From the NCBI RefSeq assembly GCF_012223425.1, contig NZ_CP038799.1, positions 1,178,001 to 1,242,000 on the forward strand: 64,000 nucleotides of DNA, read 5' to 3'. Each line of letters opens with the position of its first letter. Position 1 is the first letter of the stretch. The position numbers and the translations under genes are program-made. The DNA comes from Mycolicibacterium frederiksbergense (lineage in GTDB: Bacteria > Actinomycetota > Actinomycetes > Mycobacteriales > Mycobacteriaceae). Below the pieces are notes generated by a model. The model worked only from the letters and a program-made list of their open reading frames with translations. It was not told where the DNA came from and did no database searches. Below, piece by piece: positions 16,711 through 25,379 of this stretch.

Positions 16711-17751
16711 ATGCGCACCGGAATCTTTCTCAGCTACGCGGGCGGCTTCAAGCAGGCCGTCGAGCAGGTCGTCGAACTGGAAAAGGTCGGCGTCGACATC
16801 GCGCTGGTGGCCGAGGCCTATTCCTATGACGCCATCAGCCAGCTCGGATATCTGGCGGCCAAGACGACCACCATCGAACTGGGATCCGGCGTCGTACCGA
16901 TCTACGTGCGCACCCCGACCCTGCTGGCGATGACCGCGGCGGGCCTGGACTACGTCTCCGACGGGCGCTTCCGGCTCGGCATCGGCACCTCGGGCCCCCA
17001 GGTCATGGAGGGCTTCCACGGCGTCCCGTTCGACGCTCCGATGGGCCGTACCCGCGAGGTCGTCGACATCTGCCGCCAGGTCTGGCGCCGCGAGAAGGTG
17101 AACTACGACGGCAAGCACTACCAGATCCCGCTGCCCGAGGGCCGCGGCACCGGCCTTGGCAAACCGCTGCGCCTCATCAATCACCCTGTGCGGGAGAATA
17201 TCCCGATCACCATCGCGGCGCTGGGGCCGAAAAACGTTGAGCTGACCGCAGAAATCGCCGAGGGCTGGCAGCCGGTGTTCTTCTACCCGGAGAAGGCCGA
17301 CGAGGTGTGGGGCGACGCACTGCGGGCCGGCTACGCCAAGCGCGATCCCGCCCGGGGCCCGCTGGACATCATGGTCAGTGCCAGCCTCGCGATCGGCGAT
17401 GACGTCGAGGACCGGCTGGCCTGGGCCAAACCCCAACTGGCGCTGTACATCGGCGGCATGGGCGCCAAGGGCAAGAACTTCTACCACAATCTGGCCACCC
17501 GGTACGGGTTCGGTGAGGTGGCCGACCACATCCAGGAGCTGTTCCTGGCGGGTAAGAAGGACGAGGCGATCGCCGCGGTGCCCGACGAACTGGTGCGGCA
17601 CGTGTCGCTGGTCGGCCCACGCGGATTCGTCAAGGAACGCCTGGCCGCCTACAAGGAGGCCGGCGTGACGACGATGCTGGTCCATCCGCTGGCCACCGAC
17701 GACGCCGAGGCCCTGCGATTCACCGAGGAATTGGTGACGCTCACCTCATAA
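16711..17751 (+). CDS. LLM-class F420-dependent oxidoreductase
   Basis: 346-aa luciferase-like TIM-barrel oxidoreductase. The N-terminus MRTGIFLSYAGGF and the barrel segments ALVAEAYSYDA, ELGSGVVPIYVRTP and RLGIGTSGPQV are those of Rv3520c-like F420 enzymes. It has full family length. Substrate is unknown; several relatives act in lipid or sterol metabolism. It appears monocistronic, leaderless and controlled by the palindrome at 16683-16696. Confidence 0.9.
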   Translation: MRTGIFLSYAGGFKQAVEQVVELEKVGVDIALVAEAYSYDAISQLGYLAAKTTTIELGSGVVPIYVRTPTLLAMTAAGLDYVSDGRFRLGIGTSGPQVMEGFHGVPFDAPMGRTREVVDICRQVWRREKVNYDGKHYQIPLPEGRGTGLGKPLRLINHPVRENIPITIAALGPKNVELTAEIAEGWQPVFFYPEKADEVWGDALRAGYAKRDPARGPLDIMVSASLAIGDDVEDRLAWAKPQLALYIGGMGAKGKNFYHNLATRYGFGEVADHIQELFLAGKKDEAIAAVPDELVRHVSLVGPRGFVKERLAAYKEAGVTTMLVHPLATDDAEALRFTEELVTLTS

Positions 17752-17824
17752 GTTAGGGCCAAACGGCTTCCTTGGGTATCGTGAACCGCAGCGGCATCGT
17801 CTGTTCTGCCTTTTGCCGCTTCGC

Positions 17825-17846
17825 CAGGGCCATTTCTTGAGCCCTG
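17825..17846 (+). promoter_or_regulatory. Stem-loop in the long helicase leader
   Basis: CAGGGC 17825-17830 pairs with GCCCTG 17841-17846 around a 10-nt loop, in the 170-bp gap before the helicase start. Cold-shock and RNA-helicase genes often have structured leaders; a regulatory role here is inference. Confidence 0.3.
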
Positions 17847-17921
17847 CTCGATCGTCACACCGAGAGCCGCGGGAACCATCCGCGCCGGGCAGGACGACCA
17901 TTCCTAATCCATGGAGCATTC

Positions 17922-19292
17922 TTGTCTACGTTTGCCGACTTCGGCCTGCCCGAAGCCGTTGTCACCACACTCACTGCCGCCGGCATCGAGTCCCCCTTCC
18001 CCATTCAGTCCGCGACGCTTCCCGATTCGCTGGCCGGCCGCGATGTGCTCGGCCGCGGTCGCACCGGATCCGGCAAGACCTATGCATTCCTGCTTCCGGT
18101 CGTCGCCCGTCTGGCCGCCTCGGCCACCCCGCGGCGTTCCGGTCAGCCGCGCGCGCTGATCCTGGCCCCGACCCGCGAACTGGCCACCCAGATCGACGCA
18201 TCGCTCGCACCGTTGGCCAAGGCCACCGGCCTGCGTTCGGTGACCGTCTTCGGTGGCGTGAGCGCCGGGCCACAGATCCAGAAGCTGCGTGACGGTGTCG
18301 ATATCGTCATCGCCTGCCCCGGCCGCCTGGAAGACCACGTGAAGTCCGGTCACGCCGACCTGTCGGCAGTGCAGATCACCGTGCTCGACGAGGCCGACCA
18401 CATGGCCGACCTCGGCTTCCTGCCCCCGGTGAAGCGCCTGCTCGACCGCACCCCGCGCGACTGCCAGCGGCTGCTGTTCTCGGCCACCCTCGACGGCGGC
18501 GTCGACGTGCTGGTTCAGCGCTACCTGCGCAACCCGATCGTGCACAGCGTGGACTCCGAGAATTCACCGGTCTCCACACTGGTCCACCACGTCCTGCACG
18601 TCGACGGCGCAGCGCGATTCGACGTACTGGCCGACCTGGCCGCCTCACCCGGGCGCACCATCGTGTTCGCCCGCACCAAGTACGGCGCAAAAGGCCTCGC
18701 CCGCAAGCTGAATTCACGCGGTGTGCCGGCAGTCGAACTGCACGGCAACCTTTCCCAGAACGCCCGTACCCGCAATCTCGGGGCATTCTCCGATGGCTCC
18801 GCCTCGGTGCTCGTCGCCACCGATATTGCCGCGCGCGGTATCCACGTCGACGATGTCAACCTGGTGGTGCACGCCGACCCGCCGGTCGAGCACAAGGCCT
18901 ACCTGCACCGGTCCGGGCGTACCGCGCGTGCCGGCAACGACGGCACCGTGGTGACCCTCATGGTCGACGACCAGGTCGCCGATGTGCGGGTGCTGACCCG
19001 CAAGGCCGGCGTCAAGCCGACCATCACCAAGTTCAGCGGCGCCTCGCACCCGGTGCTGCTGGAGATCGCCCCCGGCGAGCGGTCCTTCACCGGCGGTCTC
19101 GTGATCGACACCCCGGAACCCCCGGCGCGCACCGCGCAGCAGCCCGGACGACGCCGCAGGCCGCAGCGTCACAACGGTGCCGGCGGCACCGGTTCGGCGG
19201 GTTCGGGCCACACCGGCGGCGGTCGCTCCAGTGGCGGTCGCGGCGGACAGCGCCGCAGCGGTTCCGGAACGGCGCGCACCGGTACGCGCTAA
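17922..19292 (+). CDS. DEAD-box RNA helicase
   Basis: 456-aa ATP-dependent RNA helicase of the RhlE/DeaD type. Motifs in order: the Q region FPIQSATLP, Walker A GRTGSGKT (residues 46-53), PTRELATQ, DEAD at 156-159, SAT, and the C-terminal HRSGRTARAGNDGT. The tail from about residue 395 is Arg/Gly/Ser-rich and probably binds RNA. The start is TTG 17922 (MSTFADFGLP), which fits the family N-terminus. A 170-bp leader precedes it. Confidence 0.92.
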   Translation: MSTFADFGLPEAVVTTLTAAGIESPFPIQSATLPDSLAGRDVLGRGRTGSGKTYAFLLPVVARLAASATPRRSGQPRALILAPTRELATQIDASLAPLAKATGLRSVTVFGGVSAGPQIQKLRDGVDIVIACPGRLEDHVKSGHADLSAVQITVLDEADHMADLGFLPPVKRLLDRTPRDCQRLLFSATLDGGVDVLVQRYLRNPIVHSVDSENSPVSTLVHHVLHVDGAARFDVLADLAASPGRTIVFARTKYGAKGLARKLNSRGVPAVELHGNLSQNARTRNLGAFSDGSASVLVATDIAARGIHVDDVNLVVHADPPVEHKAYLHRSGRTARAGNDGTVVTLMVDDQVADVRVLTRKAGVKPTITKFSGASHPVLLEIAPGERSFTGGLVIDTPEPPARTAQQPGRRRRPQRHNGAGGTGSAGSGHTGGGRSSGGRGGQRRSGSGTARTGTR

Positions 19293-19304
19293 CAGTCCTT
19301 CGAT

Positions 19305-19362
19305 CAAAATCGACGAAATGATCACGCCGGACTCCTCGGCAACGATCATTTCGTCGATTTTG
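19305..19362. terminator. 19-bp perfect inverted repeat between convergent genes
   Basis: The left arm at 19305-19323 (CAAAATCGACGAAATGATC) and its exact complement at 19344-19362 enclose a 20-nt loop. It lies between the helicase stop (19292) and the Rv3439c-like stop (19385). Both arms end in A/T runs outward, so each strand could make a stem followed by U-rich RNA: a bidirectional terminator. The AT-rich stem is unusual for this genome, and a small mobile or repeat element is an alternative. Confidence 0.55.
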
Positions 19363-19384
19363 CGTTTCACCCGCAGCCCCTAGT

Positions 19385-20734
19385 TCAGGGACCGGCCTGC
19401 GGCAGCTCGTCGGCCGCGATCTCGCACGGTGTGTCGGCCGGTACCGGCTCGGCGGGCGCCGCCACCGCCGGATCGGCCAACGGCTCGGGGACCGGTGTCG
19501 GCACCACCGGTTCAGGCGTTACCGCAACGGGTTCCGCCGGCACCTCCGCCTCCGCCGGCCCCGCCGATTCCTCGGCAGGGGTCTCGCCCTCCAGCGGCTC
19601 GTCCTCGTCCGGTTCCTCTCCGTCCGGGTCTTCCTCGTCCTCGTCTGGCTCCGGATCGCCCAGGTCGTCCAGTTCGGCGCCCTCCGTGCGGTCGTCCGAG
19701 AAGGGATCCAGATCGCCTACAGCGCCCAAAGTTTCACCGAGTCCGCCGCCGGAACCCAGCAGGCCGCCGAGCATGTCGGAAAAGGACTGCCCGAGACCGG
19801 ACAGACCCGACATGCCCGAACCGAGGGGGGACGTCGCGGCCGGCATCGGCGCGGCGGCCGCGGCCATCGGATCGGCCGCTACCGGTGTGGTCGGGGCAAC
19901 CGACGGTGCCGCAGCCGGGGCGGTCGGTGTGGAAGTGGACGCCGGTACAGCCTCCATCGAGACAGCGGACTGAGCGGGCACCGTGCCCGCAGCCGCCGGG
20001 CCGGCAACAAAGGACGTCGGAACAACGGCCGCCGGCGCAGACGCCACGGAAACCGTCTCCGCTGCAACAGGTATGGCCCCGGATAGACCGGGACGCTCAA
20101 ACACAGCCGACGCCTGCGATGCGATGGCGGCGGCCGCATCTCGGTACGCCTGCCGGATCGCCGACTCGGTGTCGCGCATCGTGGAAACCCAGTCGAGGGC
20201 GATATCGGTGGCCACGAACGGCGCGACCTGCATGTCCACCATTTCACTGGCGCCGGCCCGGTCCCCGACACCGGCCGTGACGGTGCGGGCCGCGCTCAGC
20301 CACTCGGCTCTCGTCCCGCGCGCCTCGATGCCCTGGGTGGTGTCGACCTTGGCCTCGACCAACTGCCACAGTCGATTCCGCAATTCGTCGAGCGCGGCCA
20401 CACTGCCGCGCAGCCCATCGACGACGGTAGCCGCCGTTTCGGTATGGCGCACAAGGTGATCGACCGCCGCCACGGCCCCGGCGCCCCGCCACGCCGCGGC
20501 CAGCGCGCGGTGGGCTTGTTCCTGCAGCACCAGTGCCGCCTCGACCGCGGCGAGCGCTTCCGACAGCGTGCGGTGGTCGTCGTCGAGCGCTTGGAGGTCC
20601 AGACCCTCCTCGGCGGTGTACGCGGCGTGCAGGTGGGCAGGCTCCGGCACCGAATGTCCGAGCCGGCGGCAGGCCCGTACATACTCGGTCATCACCTCGG
20701 CCGCCGGCGCTCCCGCGGCAAGCATGCCGTTCAT
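19385..20734 (-). CDS. Rv3439c-like Ala/Pro-rich protein, putative type VII substrate
   Basis: 449-aa protein. The N-terminal 200 residues are helical with no signal peptide. Residues about 205-310 are Ala/Pro-rich. A short Gly-rich patch with LGQSFSDMLGGLLGSGGG follows, then a strongly acidic stretch (DPEPDEDEEDPDGEEPDEDE) and a Pro/Glu/Ala tail. The gene overlaps the EspC-like gene by 4 nt (ATGA), so they are translationally coupled. This large-plus-small pairing resembles EspC with a larger Esp partner. The location beside glmM matches Rv3439c. Secretion is inferred. Confidence 0.8.
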   Translation of the reverse strand: MNGMLAAGAPAAEVMTEYVRACRRLGHSVPEPAHLHAAYTAEEGLDLQALDDDHRTLSEALAAVEAALVLQEQAHRALAAAWRGAGAVAAVDHLVRHTETAATVVDGLRGSVAALDELRNRLWQLVEAKVDTTQGIEARGTRAEWLSAARTVTAGVGDRAGASEMVDMQVAPFVATDIALDWVSTMRDTESAIRQAYRDAAAAIASQASAVFERPGLSGAIPVAAETVSVASAPAAVVPTSFVAGPAAAGTVPAQSAVSMEAVPASTSTPTAPAAAPSVAPTTPVAADPMAAAAAPMPAATSPLGSGMSGLSGLGQSFSDMLGGLLGSGGGLGETLGAVGDLDPFSDDRTEGAELDDLGDPEPDEDEEDPDGEEPDEDEPLEGETPAEESAGPAEAEVPAEPVAVTPEPVVPTPVPEPLADPAVAAPAEPVPADTPCEIAADELPQAGP

Positions 20735-21036
20735 CCGATCCGGCGGGCCGCGCGGTCATCGATCTGCGCATAATCCTCGGCGGAAACCCGGAGTTGCGAA
20801 GCGATTTCACGAGAACGACGCGACCAGCCACGCAGTGCGCCGATCGTGTGCTCGACAGACCGGCGCACCTGGGCTCCCTCGTCGGTGTACTCCCGGCCGG
20901 CCCGCGCACCGGTGAAGGCCAGCGCTGCCTGACAGCGTTGCCACGCGCCGTCGACCTGATCGGCGGCGTTGTCGAAGCGGTGCGCGATATCGAGTACCGC
21001 AGCGACATCCATCCGGGCTGAATCGGTGAGTCCCAT
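20731..21036 (-). CDS. Rv3440c-like, EspC/WXG-type small secreted protein
   Basis: 101-aa helical-hairpin protein of the type VII secretion target class. A Trp at residue 32 (DGAWQRC) stands at the turn between helices. Near the C-terminus Y89 and D93 form the YxxxD/E export signal (YAQID). It overlaps the larger partner gene by 4 nt. Given the ESX-4 locus further along in the conserved order, export by ESX-4 is plausible but not shown. Matches Rv3440c in position. Confidence 0.82.
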   Translation of the reverse strand: MGLTDSARMDVAAVLDIAHRFDNAADQVDGAWQRCQAALAFTGARAGREYTDEGAQVRRSVEHTIGALRGWSRRSREIASQLRVSAEDYAQIDDRAARRIG

Positions 21037-21084
21037 ACCCAGATTGGACGCAGCGGCGCCCCGTTCGGTTCCCTCCCGGCGAAA

Positions 21085-22422
21085 CTAGTTCTGCCGGCTG
21101 ACCGATTCGGCGACCCGCACCGCGAGCTGACGGGCGGTGTCCGCGTCGGCGGCTTCCACCATGACCCGAACCACCTGCTCGGTTCCCGAGGGGCGCAGCA
21201 GGATCCGGCCGGTATCGCCGAGCTCGGCCTCGGCCGCGGCGACCGCGGTCCGCACCGTGGGCGCTTGGGCGACGGTCGTCTTGTCCGCCACCGCGACATT
21301 GATCAGGACCTGCGGCAACGTCTTCATCGGCTCACACAGCTGGGCCAGCGTCGAACCGGTGTGCGCCATCCGCGACATCAGCCGCAGTCCGGTCACGATC
21401 CCGTCGCCGGTGGTGCCGAAGCTCGGCAGCACGATATGACCGGACTGCTCGCCACCCAGCGAGAACTCGCCGGCCCGCAGTTCCTCGAGCACATACCGGT
21501 CGCCGACCGCGGTGGTGCGGACCTCGATACCGGCCGCCCGCATCGCCAGGTGCAGGCCCAGATTGCTCATCACGGTGGCGACCAGGGTGTCCGACGCCAA
21601 TTCACCGGCTTCCTGCATGGCCAGCGCCATCATCACCATGATGGCGTCCCCGTCGATGAGCTCACCGCGCGCATCCACGGCCAGGCACCGGTCGGCGTCA
21701 CCGTCGTGGGCCAGACCCAGGTCGGCGCCATGAGCGAGCACGGCCTGCTGCAACTGCTCCATATGGGTGGATCCGCAGCCGTCGTTGATGTTGAGGCCGT
21801 TGGGCTCGGCGTTCAGGGTGATGACCTCGGCGCCCGCCGCGCGGTAGGCCAGCGGCGCGGCGGTGTAGGCCGCGCCGTTGGCGCAGTCGACCACCACCTT
21901 GATGCCGTCCAGCCGGGCGGTGACCGCCTTGGCGACATGGCGCAGATAACGGTCCAGGGCGTCCTCGGCATCGACGACCCGCCCGATGCCGCCGCCGAGG
22001 GGACGGACACCCGGACCCGAGGTCAACAACTCGTCGATGCGGTCCTCGGTGGCGTCGTCGAGCTTGTGCCCGCCCGGGCCGAAGATCTTGATGCCGTTAT
22101 CGGGCATCGGATTGTGTGACGCGGAGATCATGATCCCGAAATCTGCGTCATAGGCGCTGGTCAAGTACGCCACTGCGGGAGTGGGAAGCACTCCGACGCG
22201 CAGCGCATCGATGCCCTCACTGGTCAGTCCGGCGATGACCGCGGCCTCCAGCATCTCGCCGCTGGCGCGTGGATCGCGGCCCACCACGGCGAACCTGCGC
22301 CGGGCTCCGCCCGACGAGCCCAGCCGCCGCGCAGCGGCTGCGCCCAGCGCGAGCGCCAACTCGGCGGTCAGGTCGAGGTTGGCGACTCCGCGCACGCCAT
22401 CGGTGCCGAACAGTCGAGCCAT
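21085..22422 (-). CDS. glmM: Phosphoglucosamine mutase
   Basis: 445-aa enzyme converting glucosamine-6-phosphate to glucosamine-1-phosphate, the step after GlmS. It begins [12 protein letters not shown]. The active-site phosphoserine is in [13 protein letters not shown], the metal loop is DGDADR and the sugar loop is GGEQSGHI. The C-terminal phosphate-binding region [12 protein letters not shown] is intact. ATG 22422 is preferred over an open upstream extension to 22467. Orthologous to Rv3441c. Confidence 0.96.
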   Translation of the reverse strand: MARLFGTDGVRGVANLDLTAELALALGAAAARRLGSSGGARRRFAVVGRDPRASGEMLEAAVIAGLTSEGIDALRVGVLPTPAVAYLTSAYDADFGIMISASHNPMPDNGIKIFGPGGHKLDDATEDRIDELLTSGPGVRPLGGGIGRVVDAEDALDRYLRHVAKAVTARLDGIKVVVDCANGAAYTAAPLAYRAAGAEVITLNAEPNGLNINDGCGSTHMEQLQQAVLAHGADLGLAHDGDADRCLAVDARGELIDGDAIMVMMALAMQEAGELASDTLVATVMSNLGLHLAMRAAGIEVRTTAVGDRYVLEELRAGEFSLGGEQSGHIVLPSFGTTGDGIVTGLRLMSRMAHTGSTLAQLCEPMKTLPQVLINVAVADKTTVAQAPTVRTAVAAAEAELGDTGRILLRPSGTEQVVRVMVEAADADTARQLAVRVAESVSRQN

Positions 22423-22519
22423 GCCCACAAATTTCTCACACGAGACGCCCAAAGAGCCAACTGACAACCCCGGTGGCCGTCTCGGCGCCCAACCGACACC
22501 CGATCGTGCCCCGAACGGG

Positions 22520-22553
22520 CCACCGCCCGCACCCTGGTGGGTGCGGGCGGTGG
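22520..22553 (-). terminator. GC-rich hairpin downstream of the secreted-protein gene
   Basis: Arms of 15 bp (22520-22534 and 22539-22553) enclose a TGGT tetraloop, 25 bp after the stop at 22579 on the minus strand. There is no U-tract, as is common for mycobacterial terminators. Confidence 0.55.
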
Positions 22554-22578
22554 GGTGCTGCTGTTCGACCTGATCTGG

Positions 22579-23052
22579 TTACCCGGCGGGCGCGGGAACA
22601 GGGGTCGTGGTCGTGGTGGTGGGCTCCTCGTCGCCGGTGACGTCATCCGGTGCGGGCACCTCGGTCTCCGTCACGGGCTCCTCGGAGAAGGACGCGCCCT
22701 CGGCGGTACCCGGCGCATCGATCACACCGGAGGTGCCGTCCTCGACGGTCGCGGTGTTCTGCCGGAAGTCGACGGCGCCGATGTCGTTGTTGCACACGCT
22801 CTGCTGCGAGCCGCTGGCGTCCACGCTCTCGGCGACTGAAGAGATCGTCATGGCGTCGGTGTCGCAGACGCCTGCGGCGATCTGGGTGGCCGTCTCGATC
22901 GGCACGCCGGTGAGCACGCCGGCCGTGCCGATGGCCAGGTCCACGCGGCCGTCGCCGGGCTCGGCGTTGGCCGCTGCGGCCCCTCCGAACAGGAGGAGGG
23001 CGCCACCAAGGGCGGCACCGGCGGTCACTCGCGTCATGGTCATTTTCTTCAT
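22579..23052 (-). CDS. Small secreted protein with Thr/Pro-rich tail
   Basis: 157-aa protein of unknown function. A signal peptide (MKKMTMTRVTAGAALGGALL to about residue 30) ends in AAAANA before EPGDGRV. The mature part has two Cys (AGVCDTD and QSVCNND) that could pair. The C-terminus is acidic then rich in Thr and Pro (EEPTTTTTTPVPAPAG). ATG 23052 is best placed relative to GAAAGG; ATG 23058 abuts it, and ATG 23043 and 23037 are alternatives. No equivalent is recalled at this place in M. tuberculosis. Confidence 0.75.
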   Translation of the reverse strand: MKKMTMTRVTAGAALGGALLLFGGAAAANAEPGDGRVDLAIGTAGVLTGVPIETATQIAAGVCDTDAMTISSVAESVDASGSQQSVCNNDIGAVDFRQNTATVEDGTSGVIDAPGTAEGASFSEEPVTETEVPAPDDVTGDEEPTTTTTTPVPAPAG

Positions 23053-23370
23053 TTTCATCCTTTCAGTCAGAGAAGCGGTGCCGGTCCCCCACGAGCTGAC
23101 TGACTCGTACCGACGGCAGATTGTCTGCCTGGGCGCATGCTGCGGCGCCCCCGCTTCCACACCCACGGTGGTTCACCGTCGCGCGCGGTGTCAAACCCGA
23201 CCCGCAAACATCGCTGTCAGGGCCAACATATCGCCGGGTCTCAGAAATTCGCTGTCAGCGACGGGTTTGCGCACCGAAACGCCGTGATGAACAGTGCTGG
23301 TGCCGGACGTGGCGACACCGCGACCTCGTTACCCACGCCCGAGTGCCGAGAGATCAGCAAACAAGGTCAC
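23053..23370. other. Non-coding gap with short repeats
   Basis: No gene is seen between the secreted-protein start and the rpsI terminator. The gap holds a 10-bp direct repeat TCGCTGTCAG (23211-23220 and 23249-23258). It also holds an inverted pair CAAACCCG (23192-23199) and CGGGTTTG (23262-23269). These probably belong to the promoter of the secreted-protein gene; their role is unknown. Confidence 0.4.
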
Positions 23371-23417
23371 GATAAAAAGAAACCGCCGGGTGTGGATCGG
23401 AATCCACACCCGGCGGT
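23371..23417 (-). terminator. Intrinsic terminator of rplM-rpsI
   Basis: On the minus strand a 16-bp perfect stem (23417-23402 with 23397-23382, 4-nt loop) is followed by TTCTTTTT. It lies 17 bp after the rpsI stop and is a textbook Rho-independent terminator. Confidence 0.9.
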
Positions 23418-23433
23418 GCCAAGACTGAACAGA

Positions 23434-23960
<527 letters not shown>

Positions 23961-23964
<4 letters not shown>

Positions 23965-24404
23965 TGGGCCACCTGCTTGATCTCGAACGGAATCGGCTGC
24001 TGCGCGGCATGCGGATGCTCCGGGCCGGCGTACACCTTCAGCTTCTTCTGAACCTGGCGACTCAGCTTGTTGTGCGGCAGCATCCCGATGATCGCGTTCT
24101 CCACGACACGGGTGGGGTGCTTCTCCAGCAGCTCGCCGATGGTGCGCTTGCGCAGACCGCCCGGGTAACCCGAGTGGCTGTAAGCGAACTTGTTGGTGAG
24201 CTTGTCGCCGCTGACGGCGATCTTCTCGGCGTTGATGACGATGACGAAGTCGCCGCCGTCAACGTTGGGCGTGAATGTCGGCTTGTGCTTGCCGCGCAGC
24301 AGCTTTGCTGCTTCGACGGCGAGCCGGCCGAGCACCACGTCTTGGGCGTCGATGACGTACCACGAACGCGTGGTGTCACCCGCCTTCGGCGTGTAAGTAG
24401 GCAC
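23961..24404 (-). CDS. rplM: 50S ribosomal protein L13
   Basis: 147-aa L13 protein. It starts at GTG 24404 ([20 protein letters not shown]) after GAAGG, and carries the family signatures [18 protein letters not shown] and [11 protein letters not shown]. First gene of the rplM-rpsI operon. The stretch 24405-24597 upstream contains no gene and presumably holds its promoter. In M. tuberculosis esxT lies directly beyond this point; here the cobalamin-linked insert begins. Confidence 0.97.
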
Positions 24405-24597
24405 AGTGCTTACCTTCTATTCTCGGGTTACGGTGCCGGTCAGGCGGACGCGCTCAGGGTTGCCCGGCGACCGACGTTGACCCGGGACCCGTATGCCCGG
24501 TGGGGCAGCACACGCCAACGCAGCAGCTTACCGGCCGCCGTCACCCCAGGTCAAAACGCCCAAACCGGAGCCCAACGTGAAGACGATGGCGCGAAAT

Positions 24598-25371
24598 CTA
24601 GGAGATCTCGCGATCGACTTCACGGTCGAGGGATTCCAGGGACCGGGAGGTGTCCTTGAGGTCGACGCCGGAACGCCCGAGCGCCACCGCACCGCCGATC
24701 AGGCCGGTGGCCACCCGCGCCGCCTCGGTGTATCCCAGCCCGTCGGGCGGGTGGATATTGGAGATGCAGTTGCGATCCGCGTCGGTGCGGCCGGGCCGCG
24801 GCAGATGCGTCAGGTAGATGCCGAGGCTGTCGGCGACGCTCAGGCCGGGTCGTTCCCCGATGATCAGCACCAGCGTGCGCACCCCCTGCGCGGCCGCGAT
24901 GTGATCGCCGAGCGCCACCCGGGCCTGGGTGGCGATCACCGGCGGCGCCAGGGTGTACCGATCACCCAACCGATCCACCAGGGCCTTCAACAGCGCGGCC
25001 CCGTGATGGCTCAGTGCGGTCGGCGACAGTCCGTCGGCCAGCACGAAGCCGATATCGGCCGGACTGGGCGGCACGTCCATGTCCTCGGCAGGCATCCGGC
25101 CCAGGTCGGGGCGGCGCAGGTATTCATCGCGGGTGGTGGCCCGGCTGGTCACCACCACCGGATCGCCGATGCCCACCTCGCGCACCATGGCGGCCAGCGC
25201 ATCGGCGTCCAGCGGGATGTGGACGGCATCGCGGGCCGCGGCGTGCGCGGCCGCCAGTTCCAGGACCTCACGGGTGGGCAGGGCGGTACCCGCCCGGCCC
25301 AGCCCGATCCTGGCCTGGGTGGTCTTGCGCAGTTCGGCCCAGAACTCCTGGACCGCGGGATCAGATGTCAC
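24598..25371 (-). CDS. eutC: Ethanolamine ammonia-lyase small subunit
   Basis: 257-aa small subunit of the adenosylcobalamin-dependent lyase that splits ethanolamine into acetaldehyde and ammonia. Conserved segments include RIGLGRAGTALPT at the N-terminus, IGERPGLSVADSLGIYLT and the C-terminal NCISNIHPPDGLGYTEAA. The start is GTG 25371 after AGGAGC, 8 bp past the eutB stop. Last gene of the eat-eutB-eutC operon. There are no microcompartment genes nearby, so the pathway is cytosolic. Confidence 0.95.
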   Translation of the reverse strand: MTSDPAVQEFWAELRKTTQARIGLGRAGTALPTREVLELAAAHAAARDAVHIPLDADALAAMVREVGIGDPVVVTSRATTRDEYLRRPDLGRMPAEDMDVPPSPADIGFVLADGLSPTALSHHGAALLKALVDRLGDRYTLAPPVIATQARVALGDHIAAAQGVRTLVLIIGERPGLSVADSLGIYLTHLPRPGRTDADRNCISNIHPPDGLGYTEAARVATGLIGGAVALGRSGVDLKDTSRSLESLDREVDREIS

Positions 25372-25379
25372 GGCGCTCC

